Positions 1-7,240 of a stretch of DNA of 13,669 nt are shown piece after piece; positions within the stretch are counted from its first letter, which is position 1; each line of letters begins with the position of its first letter. Made by a program: the position numbers and the translations under genes. The notes beneath the pieces were generated by a model, which worked only from the letters and a program-made list of their open reading frames with translations, was not told the origin of the DNA and ran no database searches. Origin of the DNA: a candidate division WWE3 bacterium CG_4_9_14_3_um_filter_43_9 (GTDB lineage Bacteria; Patescibacteriota; CPR3; GCA-002780085); the NCBI GenBank assembly GCA_002791435.1, contig PFXB01000124.1, positions 1-13,669 on the forward strand, written 5' to 3'.

Positions 1-2
1 GA

Positions 3-32
3 CCTAGCTCAGGGCAAGCTTTTAAATTTTAA
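3..32 (+). CDS. possible 3' end of a LemA-like gene (partial)
   Basis: One frame is open from the window edge and ends at TAA two bases before the htpX start, reading PSSGQAFKF-stop. LemA-family membrane proteins often end in a short tail finishing with an aromatic-x-Phe type ending, and lemA is a frequent upstream neighbour of htpX. Only nine codons are visible, so the call rests on the tail pattern, the tight spacing and genomic habit, not on a domain. It could equally be chance open sequence. Confidence 0.25.
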   Translation, partial: PSSGQAFKF

Positions 33-34
33 AT

Positions 35-934
35 ATGACTATTTATACCGAAATTGATTCCAATAAGCGTCGCACCGTCACCATTATGATTTTATTTATA
101 GTATTCATTTCCGTCCTGGCTTATGTTTTCGGCGAAGCTTCAGGTTATGGTTGGTCGTGGGCGGGAATAGCATTGGTTGTCTCGGGATTTATGAGTTTTG
201 GGAGTTATTATTTTTCGGACAAAATTGTACTGGCTATTTCCCAAGCTAAGGAAATCAAAAAAGAAGACAATCCTCAAATCTATAATTTAGTAGAAAATTT
301 GTGTATCGGGACAGGTCTGCCCTTGCCTAAAATTTATCTCATCGAAGATACCGCTCCTAATGCTTTTGCAACGGGGCGCGACCCTCAGCATGCGGTGATT
401 TGCCTGACGACGGGGATTATGCAGAAATTGGACAAATTAGAATTAGAAGGTGTTGTCGCTCACGAGCTTTCACATATCAAAAATTACGATATCCGTTTAA
501 TGTCGATTGTAGTGATTTTGGTGGGTTTTGTAGTTTTGCTTTCGGACTGGTTCACCCGTATGATGTGGTGGGGAGGTGGCAGGAAACGCGACCGCAGTTC
601 CGGCGGCGGCCAAGCTCAAGCCGTTTTTATGCTGATCGGGATTCTACTGGCTATTTTGGCGCCCATTTTTGCTCAATTGATCAAACTGGCATTGTCGCGT
701 CAGAGAGAATTTCTGGCTGATGCTTCTGCAGCTTTAATCACACGCTATCCGGAAGGATTGGCGCGGGCCTTAGAAAAGATTTCCGCCGACACTGAACCTT
801 TGGAGGCTGCTAACAAAGCCACGGCTCATTTATATATCGTCAATCCCTTGAAAGATTATAAAGGAGGAATAAATAAACTTTTTTCCACCCATCCGCCTGC
901 CGCGGATCGTGTTGCACGATTGAGGGCAATGTAA
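35..934 (+). CDS. htpX: HtpX-family membrane zinc metalloprotease (M48)
   Basis: Inner-membrane M48 protease, known in other bacteria to degrade misfolded membrane proteins with its active site facing the cytoplasm. The 299 residues match the usual family length. Hydrophobic segments lie near residues 14-32, 40-58, 153-170 and 196-217. The zinc motif HELSH is at 143-147 (His143, catalytic Glu144, His147), and the third ligand is probably Glu225 in SRQREFLAD. The family C-terminal FSTHPP motif is at 283-288, and a Gly/Arg-rich cytoplasmic loop (about 179-193) separates the two hairpins. The ATG at 35 gives the expected N-terminus just ahead of the first membrane segment, although no clear Shine-Dalgarno is visible. 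gatC starts two bases after the stop, so the genes are probably cotranscribed. I see no functional link to GatCAB. Confidence 0.93.
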   Translation: MTIYTEIDSNKRRTVTIMILFIVFISVLAYVFGEASGYGWSWAGIALVVSGFMSFGSYYFSDKIVLAISQAKEIKKEDNPQIYNLVENLCIGTGLPLPKIYLIEDTAPNAFATGRDPQHAVICLTTGIMQKLDKLELEGVVAHELSHIKNYDIRLMSIVVILVGFVVLLSDWFTRMMWWGGGRKRDRSSGGGQAQAVFMLIGILLAILAPIFAQLIKLALSRQREFLADASAALITRYPEGLARALEKISADTEPLEAANKATAHLYIVNPLKDYKGGINKLFSTHPPAADRVARLRAM

Positions 935-936
935 GT

Positions 937-1242
937 ATGAAAACAACAAAGATTTCTCCACAAAAAGTTCGACAGGTTGCTAAATTAGCGAGGTTTACGC
1001 TTACTGATAATGAAATACATAAATTTCAAGGGCAACTCGAAACTATTCTGGAACATTTTGAGACGCTTGGAAAGGTTCAGGTGGAAGACGTTGAGGCAAC
1101 ATACCAAACGACGGGGATCAAAAATGCTTGTCGTGACGATAAAAGGCAGCATTGCAGTTTAACCCAAAAGGAAGCTTTGCAAAATGCCCCCAACACCCAA
1201 AAAGGATATTTTAAAGTAAAAGGGATTCTTCCGGAAAACTAA
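937..1242 (+). CDS. gatC: Asp-tRNA(Asn)/Glu-tRNA(Gln) amidotransferase subunit C
   Basis: Smallest subunit of the GatCAB amidotransferase, which converts mischarged Glu-tRNA(Gln) (or Asp-tRNA(Asn)) to the correct aminoacyl-tRNA. GatC wraps the A-B interface and stabilises GatA. At 101 residues it has the usual length. Family marks are the N-terminal helix VAKLARFTLTDNEI (about 14-27), the VEDVEAT segment near residues 49-55, an RDD near 66-68, and the strongly conserved C-terminal NAPNTQKGYFKVKGIL block (83-98). It begins two bases after htpX and ends five bases before gatA. The ribosome binding site is weak, so translational coupling is plausible. Confidence 0.95.
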   Translation: MKTTKISPQKVRQVAKLARFTLTDNEIHKFQGQLETILEHFETLGKVQVEDVEATYQTTGIKNACRDDKRQHCSLTQKEALQNAPNTQKGYFKVKGILPEN

Positions 1243-1247
1243 GATCC

Positions 1248-2678
1248 ATGGATATTGTTGACAATTCAATTCGAGAAACGGTCGATCTTTTCAAAAAACG
1301 CAAAATTTCTTGCCAGGAGATTGTACGGGCTTGTTTTGAAAGGATAGAAAAATATAACCTCAGCATAAACGCTTATCTTACGCTTAATAAGGAGCAGGCG
1401 CTCAAAAAAGCTCAAGATGTGGATAACAACAGAGTCAAAGGTAGGGAGTTGCCCCCTCTAGCAGGAATACCGGTTGCCTTAAAAGATATTTATTCAACCA
1501 AAAACCTACGGACTACTGCTGCTTCCAAAATCATTGATAATTATCTTCCTGCCTATTCAGCGACCGTGGTTCAAAAGCTTGAATCGGTGGGCGCAATAAT
1601 CATGGGGAAGGTTAATTGTGACGCCTTTGCCCACGGAGCGACCGGCGAAAACTCCGATTTCGGGTCGGTTAAAAATCCGTGGGATTTGGAGTATGTGGCT
1701 GGAGGTTCAAGTGGAGGTTCGGCAGCAGCGGTGGCATTTGGCGGTTGTTTGATGGCCATGGGAACTGATACCGGAGGATCGATTAGAAATCCGGCTTCCT
1801 ACTGCAATCTGGTAGGTTTAAAACCCACCTACGGTCGGGTTTCCCGTTCTGGAGTAATCTCCATGGGTTCCTCATTAGACTCGATGGGACATCTTACCCG
1901 AACCGTGGAAGATTGCGCCCTGGTACTTTCAGTAACCGCCGGTTATGATCCATTAGACGCTACCAGCTCCAGGAAACCTGTGGATTTCTATCTGCAAGAT
2001 CTTAGCCATCCTGCTATAAAGGGATTGAAGATTGGTCTTCCTCAGGAATATTTTGGTCGTGAATTAAATCCCGAAATCAAAACCTTAATTCTAAAGGCAG
2101 CGCAGCAATTTACTGATCTGGGAGCAGAAGTCGACGAAGTTTCGCTTCCAAACACCGCCTATACGATTCCGGTTTACTACCTTATTATGAGTTCTGAGGT
2201 AAGCGCCAATTTAGCCCGTTTTGATGGTATACGTTTCGGTCATGCGCGCGAAATGTTTGGCGAGGAGGCGAAGCGGAGAATTATGCTGGGAACGTTTGCT
2301 CTTTCTGCCGGATATTATGATGCCTATTATCTTAGGGCGAGCAAAGTCAGAACCTTGTTGCGGCAAGATTTTGAAAAAGCGTTTGCTAAATTCGACGCAT
2401 TATTAGCGCCGGTGGTTCCGATAAAACCCCGTAAAATTGGTGAAAAAGAACAAGAAAAATTAAAACTTTATTTAGAAGATTATGTAACTGGTCCGGTCAA
2501 TCTGGCGGGTTTGCCGGCGTTGGCTCTGCCCTGCGGTTTTTGGCACAATATTCCAATGGGGATGCAACTTATCGGGCCTCAGTTTTCGGAAAAGAAATTG
2601 TTTGAGGTTGGTCAAGCGTATCAGGATGTTACCGACTGGCATCTTAAAAGACCGCCCTTAGTTGAGGAGATGGGATGA
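1248..2678 (+). CDS. gatA: Asp-tRNA(Asn)/Glu-tRNA(Gln) amidotransferase subunit A (amidase)
   Basis: Glutaminase/amidase subunit of GatCAB: it releases ammonia from glutamine and passes it through a channel to GatB. The amidase-signature Ser-cisSer-Lys triad is visible: Lys79 in VALKDIYSTKN, Ser154 in AGGSSGGSAA and nucleophile Ser178 in GTDTGGSIRNPAS, at the same spacing as in characterised GatA proteins. The YYDAYYLRASKVR segment (about 348-360) and EDYVTGPVNLAGLPALALPCG near the C-terminus are also family blocks. At 476 residues it has normal length. The usual NMDEFAMG motif reads NCDAFAHG (about 123-130), a variant I associate with Patescibacteria-like GatA. The stop overlaps the gatB start by four bases (ATGA), indicating coupled translation of the two subunits. 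Confidence 0.97.
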   Translation: MDIVDNSIRETVDLFKKRKISCQEIVRACFERIEKYNLSINAYLTLNKEQALKKAQDVDNNRVKGRELPPLAGIPVALKDIYSTKNLRTTAASKIIDNYLPAYSATVVQKLESVGAIIMGKVNCDAFAHGATGENSDFGSVKNPWDLEYVAGGSSGGSAAAVAFGGCLMAMGTDTGGSIRNPASYCNLVGLKPTYGRVSRSGVISMGSSLDSMGHLTRTVEDCALVLSVTAGYDPLDATSSRKPVDFYLQDLSHPAIKGLKIGLPQEYFGRELNPEIKTLILKAAQQFTDLGAEVDEVSLPNTAYTIPVYYLIMSSEVSANLARFDGIRFGHAREMFGEEAKRRIMLGTFALSAGYYDAYYLRASKVRTLLRQDFEKAFAKFDALLAPVVPIKPRKIGEKEQEKLKLYLEDYVTGPVNLAGLPALALPCGFWHNIPMGMQLIGPQFSEKKLFEVGQAYQDVTDWHLKRPPLVEEMG

Positions 2679-3967
2679 GTGGTTATCGACCTTTTATCGG
2701 TCTCGAAATTCATGTTGAGCTGGCAACCAAAAGCAAGATGTTTTGTGGATGTTGCGCTGATCATTTCCACAAAGAACCGAACACGCAAACTTGTCCGGTA
2801 TGCCTGGGTTTGCCGGGAGCGCTGCCGGTACCCAACAAAAAAGCCATTGACTGGACTGTTTTTTTAGGCTTGGTGCTGGGTTGCCGTATCAACAAACATT
2901 CCTATTTTGAGCGCAAACAATACTTTTATCCCGATTTGCCCAAAGGCTTCCAAATCAGCCAATATGAGCGCCCTTTTTGTTTTAAGGGTTGGTTTGACGA
3001 AGTCAATATCACGCGTGTTCATCTTGAGGAAGACACAGGCAAGCTTATCCACAGAAAGATTGAGGGGGAAAAGGTTACCTTAATTGATTTTAACCGTTGC
3101 GGCGTGCCGCTGGTGGAAATAGTAACTGAACCTGAAATTAAGTCGGCAGAGCATGCAAAAGAATGGTTGAAAAAGTTGCAGAGAGTTATAAGATCTTTGA
3201 GCATTTCTGATTGCGACATGGAAAAAGGTTCAATGCGGCTTGAAGCTAATGTGTCGGTTTCCAAAAACGGAAAGCTGCCAAGTTATAAAGTGGAACTCAA
3301 AAACATTAACTCATTTCGGTTTGTGGAAAAAGCTATTGAGTTTGAGATTCAAAGACAGACAGAGCTTTTCGAAAAAGGTCAAAAGATCGAGCAGGAAACA
3401 CGGGGTTTTGAGAGCGATAAAGGCGTTACATACCTCCAACGTTCGAAGGAAGAAGCCTTTGAATACCGCTATTTTCCGGAGCCGGATATTCCACCGATCG
3501 TTTTCACAGATGGTGAATTAGATAAGATAAGGAAACAAATTCCTGAGCTTCCAGAGGAAAAAAGGCAAAGGTTTGTCAAGGAATATTCGTTAAACGAGCA
3601 AGAAGCCGATTATTTTGTGTCCAATCCTTCGGCTGCTCAATATTTTGAGGTATTATACCTGGAAAAAAACTTCAATCTAGACTTTCGAGAAACGGCCAGG
3701 TTGATAATCAATAAAAAGATTGATTGGGAAAATATCAGTCCGGCTGATTTCAAAGCTGAGGTTGCAGTTTTGCAGGAAGGCGGACTTTCTGATCAGGTTG
3801 AGTTGGCAAAGGCTGCCAAAATAGTCGTTGACGGAAATCCAAAGGCGGTGGCAGATTATCGCAAGGGCAAGACGAATACAGTCGGGTTTTTAGTCGGCCA
3901 GATGATGAAAAAGACCAAGGTTGATCCGAATCTGGCTAGACAAGAACTCTTAAAAATATTAGAGTAA
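2675..3967 (+). CDS. gatB: Asp-tRNA(Asn)/Glu-tRNA(Gln) amidotransferase subunit B (short form)
   Basis: Kinase/transamidase subunit of GatCAB: it phosphorylates the side chain of the mischarged aminoacyl-tRNA and replaces the phosphate with ammonia. Visible are the EIHVEL start (11-16, metal/active-site region), the zinc cysteines Cys24, Cys26, Cys40 and Cys43, the YPDLPKGFQISQYE block (85-98), HLEED (116-120), DFNRCGVPLVEIVTEPE (138-154) and ELKNINSFRFVEKA (207-220). The YqeY-like tail is complete, ending NPKAVADYRKGK...GFLVGQMMKKTK. The total of 430 residues is roughly 45 short of the common 475-480; the missing stretch lies in the helical linker between about residues 355 and 385, before the tail. 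A GAGGAG at 2664-2669, inside gatA, serves as ribosome binding site. Confidence 0.96.
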   Translation: MSGYRPFIGLEIHVELATKSKMFCGCCADHFHKEPNTQTCPVCLGLPGALPVPNKKAIDWTVFLGLVLGCRINKHSYFERKQYFYPDLPKGFQISQYERPFCFKGWFDEVNITRVHLEEDTGKLIHRKIEGEKVTLIDFNRCGVPLVEIVTEPEIKSAEHAKEWLKKLQRVIRSLSISDCDMEKGSMRLEANVSVSKNGKLPSYKVELKNINSFRFVEKAIEFEIQRQTELFEKGQKIEQETRGFESDKGVTYLQRSKEEAFEYRYFPEPDIPPIVFTDGELDKIRKQIPELPEEKRQRFVKEYSLNEQEADYFVSNPSAAQYFEVLYLEKNFNLDFRETARLIINKKIDWENISPADFKAEVAVLQEGGLSDQVELAKAAKIVVDGNPKAVADYRKGKTNTVGFLVGQMMKKTKVDPNLARQELLKILE

Positions 3968-3977
3968 AATCTATCAT

Positions 3978-4001
3978 TTACTTTTTTACAGAAAAAAGTA
4001 A
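3978..4001. repeat. perfect A/T-rich inverted repeat after gatB
   Basis: TTACTTTTTT (3978-3987) and AAAAAAGTAA (3992-4001) are exact reverse complements around the 4-base loop ACAG, giving a 10-bp stem beginning 10 bases after the gatB stop. It could act as a weak transcription terminator, but no T-run follows the stem on either strand, so it is not a textbook intrinsic terminator. It may instead be the outer part of the palindromic element that follows directly. Confidence 0.6.
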
Positions 4002-4030
4002 CAAAAAACTGTCGCCTGTGCTCGTCGCAA

Positions 4031-4140
4031 AGATTTTTTACAAGGCCTCGTTCGCTAAAATTTGCAAACTCGTCGTTCTCTGATTCGGAGAACTTCTCAA
4101 ATATGCAAATTTTTAATATTCACTTCGGCCTAAAAACTCT
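4031..4140. repeat. nested palindromic intergenic element upstream of asnS
   Basis: At least three inverted-repeat pairs are nested about one centre. Outer arms: AGATTTTTTACAAGGCC (4031-4047) against GGCCTAAAAACTCT (4127-4140), imperfect, with the exact AGGCC/GGCCT core. Middle arms: AAAATTTGCA (4057-4066) against TGCAAATTTT (4104-4113), exact. Inner arms: GTTCTC (4075-4080) against GAGAAC (4088-4093), exact, with loop TGATTCG. The whole can fold into a long branched or interrupted hairpin in the asnS leader. The architecture resembles nested-palindrome elements found between genes in some bacteria, but I cannot show copies elsewhere. A leader regulatory structure is the alternative; no T-box core sequence is seen. 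Together with the preceding hairpin it accounts for most of the 204-base gap between gatB and asnS. Confidence 0.65.
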
Positions 4141-4171
4141 AAGCTCCTGCGCATGGCAAAAGACAAAAAAC

Positions 4172-5461
4172 ATGTTAGAAACAACAATTGCTAAAATTCA
4201 GGATTTTGCCGGAAAGGAAGTTCAACTTAAAGGTTGGGTTTATAACAAGCGCGAATCGGGGAAAATCATTTTTCTTCAGTTGCGGGACGGAAGTGGTTTT
4301 ATTCAAGGCGTAGTTGTCAAAAGTGAAGTTTCGGAAAAGACTTTTGAGAATGCCGTCAAAGCAACTATGGAATCATCGGTGGTGATGACGGGAACAGCTC
4401 GGGAGGACAAAAGAGCACCATCTGGATTTGAAATCCTGGTTTTTAATCTTGAATTAATTCAAGTAGCCGAAGACTACCCGATTACTAAAAAGGAGCATGG
4501 ACCGGATTTTTTACTCGACCATCGGCACTTATGGTTGCGCAGCAAACGTCAGTGGGCAATTCAGAGAGTACGCAATGATCTGATCTTGGGAATCTATGAT
4601 TTTCTTCATCGGGAAGGCTTTATCAAAATCGATGCCCCTATTTTTACTCCCAATGCTTGTGAAGGCACCACTACTCTTTTTGAGGTCGACTATTTCGGTA
4701 ACAAGGCTTATCTTTCCCAATCCGGACAACTGTATTTAGAAGCTGCGATTTTTGCTCATGGTAAAGTTTTCGATTTTGGGCCGACCTTTCGCGCCGAAAA
4801 ATCAAAGACCAGAAGACATTTAACGGAATTCTGGATGATGGACGCGGAGATGGCATTTTACGATTGGAAGGACAATATTGACTTTCAAGAAAAGCTGATC
4901 GTACAACTCGTCCAGCGAGTCTTGCGAAACTGTCAACAAGAGATGAAAATTTTAGAGCGGGATACAAAATCATTAGAAAAAATCAAAGCCCCCTTCATGC
5001 GTTTGACCTATGTTGAAGCTTTGGAAATGTTGCGAAAATTAGGATCAGATATTAAGGAAGGCGAGGATTTTGGTAATGACGATGAAACTATGTTAACCCA
5101 AGCTCACGAGAAACCAATTTTTGTCAGTCATTTTCCACACCGGATTAAAGCTTTCTATATGAGTGTTGACGAAACAGGCAAGTATGTGCTCTGTAACGAT
5201 CTTCTGGCTCCTGAAGGATATGGGGAAATAATCGGCGGAGGTCAGCGCGAGACCGATCTTAAAAAGCTTTTAGCGATGGTTAAAAAACATAATCTGCCCC
5301 AAAAAGCTTTTGAATGGTACCTGGATCTGCGTCGCTACGGGAGTGTTACCCATAGCGGTTTCGGATTAGGACTGGAACGTCTTGTGGCTTGGGTGTGTGG
5401 GCTGCCGCATGTGCGCGAAACCATACCTTTCCCCAGAATGCTCGAAAGGATGACTCCTTAA
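4172..5461 (+). CDS. asnS: asparaginyl-tRNA synthetase (class IIb)
   Basis: Cytoplasmic enzyme charging tRNA(Asn) with asparagine. An N-terminal OB-fold anticodon-binding domain (about 1-105, with GWVYNKRESGKIIFLQLRDG at 21-40) precedes the class II catalytic core. Motif 2 begins FRAEKSKTRRH (206-216) and motif 3 is GFGLGLER (396-403, Arg403). The segments CEGTTTLFEVDYFG, LSQSGQLYLEAA and APEGYGEIIGG match Bacillus-type AsnRS rather than AspRS, and the length of 429 residues equals that family's. The frame stays open further upstream to an ATG at 4103, but those 23 extra codons lie in the palindromic element and do not resemble a synthetase, so I choose the ATG at 4172 (MLETTIAKIQ). No strong Shine-Dalgarno is seen. 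SVTHSGFG replaces the more usual SVPHSGFG. Confidence 0.95.
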   Translation: MLETTIAKIQDFAGKEVQLKGWVYNKRESGKIIFLQLRDGSGFIQGVVVKSEVSEKTFENAVKATMESSVVMTGTAREDKRAPSGFEILVFNLELIQVAEDYPITKKEHGPDFLLDHRHLWLRSKRQWAIQRVRNDLILGIYDFLHREGFIKIDAPIFTPNACEGTTTLFEVDYFGNKAYLSQSGQLYLEAAIFAHGKVFDFGPTFRAEKSKTRRHLTEFWMMDAEMAFYDWKDNIDFQEKLIVQLVQRVLRNCQQEMKILERDTKSLEKIKAPFMRLTYVEALEMLRKLGSDIKEGEDFGNDDETMLTQAHEKPIFVSHFPHRIKAFYMSVDETGKYVLCNDLLAPEGYGEIIGGGQRETDLKKLLAMVKKHNLPQKAFEWYLDLRRYGSVTHSGFGLGLERLVAWVCGLPHVRETIPFPRMLERMTP

Positions 5462-5463
5462 AC

Positions 5464-5925
5464 ATGATCTACTTCATCGGAATTTTGATTTGTATAGCTC
5501 TTCTTTTCTTAATTCTTTTTTTGGGCCCCAAGGGCAAAATTTTTTATTCCGGGAAATCAGCTGCCAGAAGTTCAGTCAACCTCAGAATTGATAATAAAAC
5601 AAGAGAGATCATTCAAAGGCAGTTAGCCGAAGCAGAGACCTTAAAAAAGATAGCCAAGCCGGCGCAACTCAAACAAGCGATCCTGGAACTGGATAAAGGT
5701 TTGAATTTGGCTTTAGAGAGTCTTTATCCAGGTAAAAATTTTGTTGAAAAAATGAAACAGGTTAAACCGAAAATTAAAAACGGAGAGCTTTATGATAATT
5801 TATGGTATGCACATAAAGTCAGAAATATCATCGCGCATGAGATTAATACCGACTTGGCTTTTACAGAACTCCAACGCGTGATGGATATTTTTGAAGAATC
5901 CCTGCGCGATTTAATCAATTCATAA
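5464..5925 (+). CDS. membrane-anchored HEPN-like small protein
   Basis: A 153-residue protein with one N-terminal membrane segment (about 3-20), a short basic/polar linker and an all-helical soluble domain (about 45-151). The C-terminal part carries AHKVRNIIAHE, an RNxxxH motif (Arg120, Asn121, His125) of the kind that forms the RNase site in HEPN domains, followed by a helix ending FEESLRDL. HEPN proteins often act as RNases or nucleotide-binding modules in toxin-antitoxin and defence settings, but no antitoxin or nucleotidyltransferase partner is adjacent, so I assign no function. I choose the ATG at 5464, two bases after the asnS stop, because it begins directly with the membrane segment; AAAGGA at 5445-5450 is a distant possible ribosome binding site. 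The MFS gene starts three bases after its stop. Confidence 0.8.
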   Translation: MIYFIGILICIALLFLILFLGPKGKIFYSGKSAARSSVNLRIDNKTREIIQRQLAEAETLKKIAKPAQLKQAILELDKGLNLALESLYPGKNFVEKMKQVKPKIKNGELYDNLWYAHKVRNIIAHEINTDLAFTELQRVMDIFEESLRDLINS

Positions 5926-5928
5926 GAT

Positions 5929-7221
5929 ATGGAAAATAATTTTCTCAAGGTTTTAAAAAACGCTAACTTCAACCGTCTCTGGGGATCTCAAATTCTTTCC
6001 GTCTTTTGCGCCTATATGCTCAATTTTGCACTTTCATACAAGCTTTTTACGTTGACCGGTAAAAGTTTGTCTGTTTCTCTTCTGTATGTTTTTTATTATG
6101 CTCCGGTTTATATCCTCGGATTTTTTTCAGGGGTTTTTATTGATCATTTCAGTCGGCGCAGAATTTTGCTGATTACCAATATTCTGCAAGCTATCTGCGT
6201 TCTTTTCTATCTTTTTATAGGGAATAATTTCTGGCTCATTTATGCCATCATTTTTGTCTATTCTATGATCGATCAGTTTTATTTACCGGCCGAATCGGCT
6301 TATTTGCCAGAATTGGTAAAAAAGGAAGAGTTGCCGGTCGCCAATAGTTTTTTCAATTTTGCCTCTTTCGGTGGTCTTTTTTTTGGATTTGTTTTAGGCG
6401 GGCCCATAATGTTGGCTTTTGGTGTAAACGCTCCTTTCTACTTAGCCTCTTTATTTTTATGGATCGCTGCTCTTTCAGCCTTTTTACTGCCTCAAGATAC
6501 ACCACCGAAAGATTTTCACTTTTTAAAGCAAGATTTTTTTGTAAAAACTAAAGAAGATATTTTAGAAAATTTAAGGTTCATTTGGAGTCGACCAAAAATT
6601 TATTTTTCCATGTTAATCACTTTATTTTTTATGATGATTGTGGCTATGATGGCTGTTATTCTTCCTGCTTTCGGCGAGCAGGTTTTAAATATCAATCTTT
6701 TAAATATCTCCTGGATCATTATTTTTCCAATTGCCATCGGAGCAATTTTAGGAGCCATAGGAGTGGAGAAAAGAATAGGATCCACTGGGAAAAGGAAACT
6801 GATTGGCCTAGGAGGATTAATCTGCGGCTTAGTCCTTTTAGCGGTCTATTTTTTAGCGAGATTAGGAGAGTCAACTCTTTTTTTACCAGAAAATTTGGTA
6901 GTTATAATGTTGCCCTTGGCTGCTGTTTTGGGTTTTGGTGTCAGTTTAGTCATGATTCCCGCCCAGACTCTTCTGCAGGAGGAAACGCCCAATCAAATTC
7001 GGGGGCGTGTTTTTGGAGCCCAAAAACTTTTACAAGGAATCTTTTTAATTATTCCGACCGTATTTTCGGCCGTTTTAGCGGATATTTTAGGAGTCAAGGT
7101 ACTTTTATTAGTAATTGGAGTCTTAATTTTAAGCGGAACCTTCCTCTCTTTTTTTTATAGAAATAACCATAAACCGGTTCTTGCGATTGAGAAGCAACAA
7201 GAGAAAACAGAGAAAGTATAA
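5929..7221 (+). CDS. major facilitator superfamily transporter, probable efflux permease
   Basis: A 430-residue, strongly hydrophobic protein with about 12 predicted membrane helices in two halves joined by a charged central loop (about 188-225). The MFS motif-A signature is GVFIDHFSRRRILL (68-81) between helices 2 and 3. AESAYLPELVKKEELPVANS (121-140) and the C-half IPAQTLLQEETPNQIRGRVF are typical of the MFS_3/EntS-like branch that includes macrolide and siderophore exporters. Substrate cannot be read from sequence. The C-terminus is a short hydrophilic cytoplasmic tail rich in Glu and Lys. The start lies three bases after the HEPN-like gene without a clear ribosome binding site, so coupled expression is likely. 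Confidence 0.88.
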   Translation: MENNFLKVLKNANFNRLWGSQILSVFCAYMLNFALSYKLFTLTGKSLSVSLLYVFYYAPVYILGFFSGVFIDHFSRRRILLITNILQAICVLFYLFIGNNFWLIYAIIFVYSMIDQFYLPAESAYLPELVKKEELPVANSFFNFASFGGLFFGFVLGGPIMLAFGVNAPFYLASLFLWIAALSAFLLPQDTPPKDFHFLKQDFFVKTKEDILENLRFIWSRPKIYFSMLITLFFMMIVAMMAVILPAFGEQVLNINLLNISWIIIFPIAIGAILGAIGVEKRIGSTGKRKLIGLGGLICGLVLLAVYFLARLGESTLFLPENLVVIMLPLAAVLGFGVSLVMIPAQTLLQEETPNQIRGRVFGAQKLLQGIFLIIPTVFSAVLADILGVKVLLLVIGVLILSGTFLSFFYRNNHKPVLAIEKQQEKTEKV

Positions 7222-7240
7222 GAAAGCAAGGAAATAAAAG

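Noticed and set aside
4103..4171. N-terminal extension of AsnRS from an upstream ATG
   Set aside because: It lies within the palindromic element, does not resemble a synthetase N-terminus, and starting at 4172 gives the usual 429-430 residues.
3968..4171. T-box riboswitch upstream of asnS
   Set aside because: Many AsnRS genes in Firmicutes have one, but the AGGGTGGNACCGCG core and specifier-stem layout are absent.
5389..5463. Upstream TTG start for the HEPN-like protein
   Set aside because: It would overlap the conserved end of asnS, and the membrane helix begins right at the 5464 ATG.
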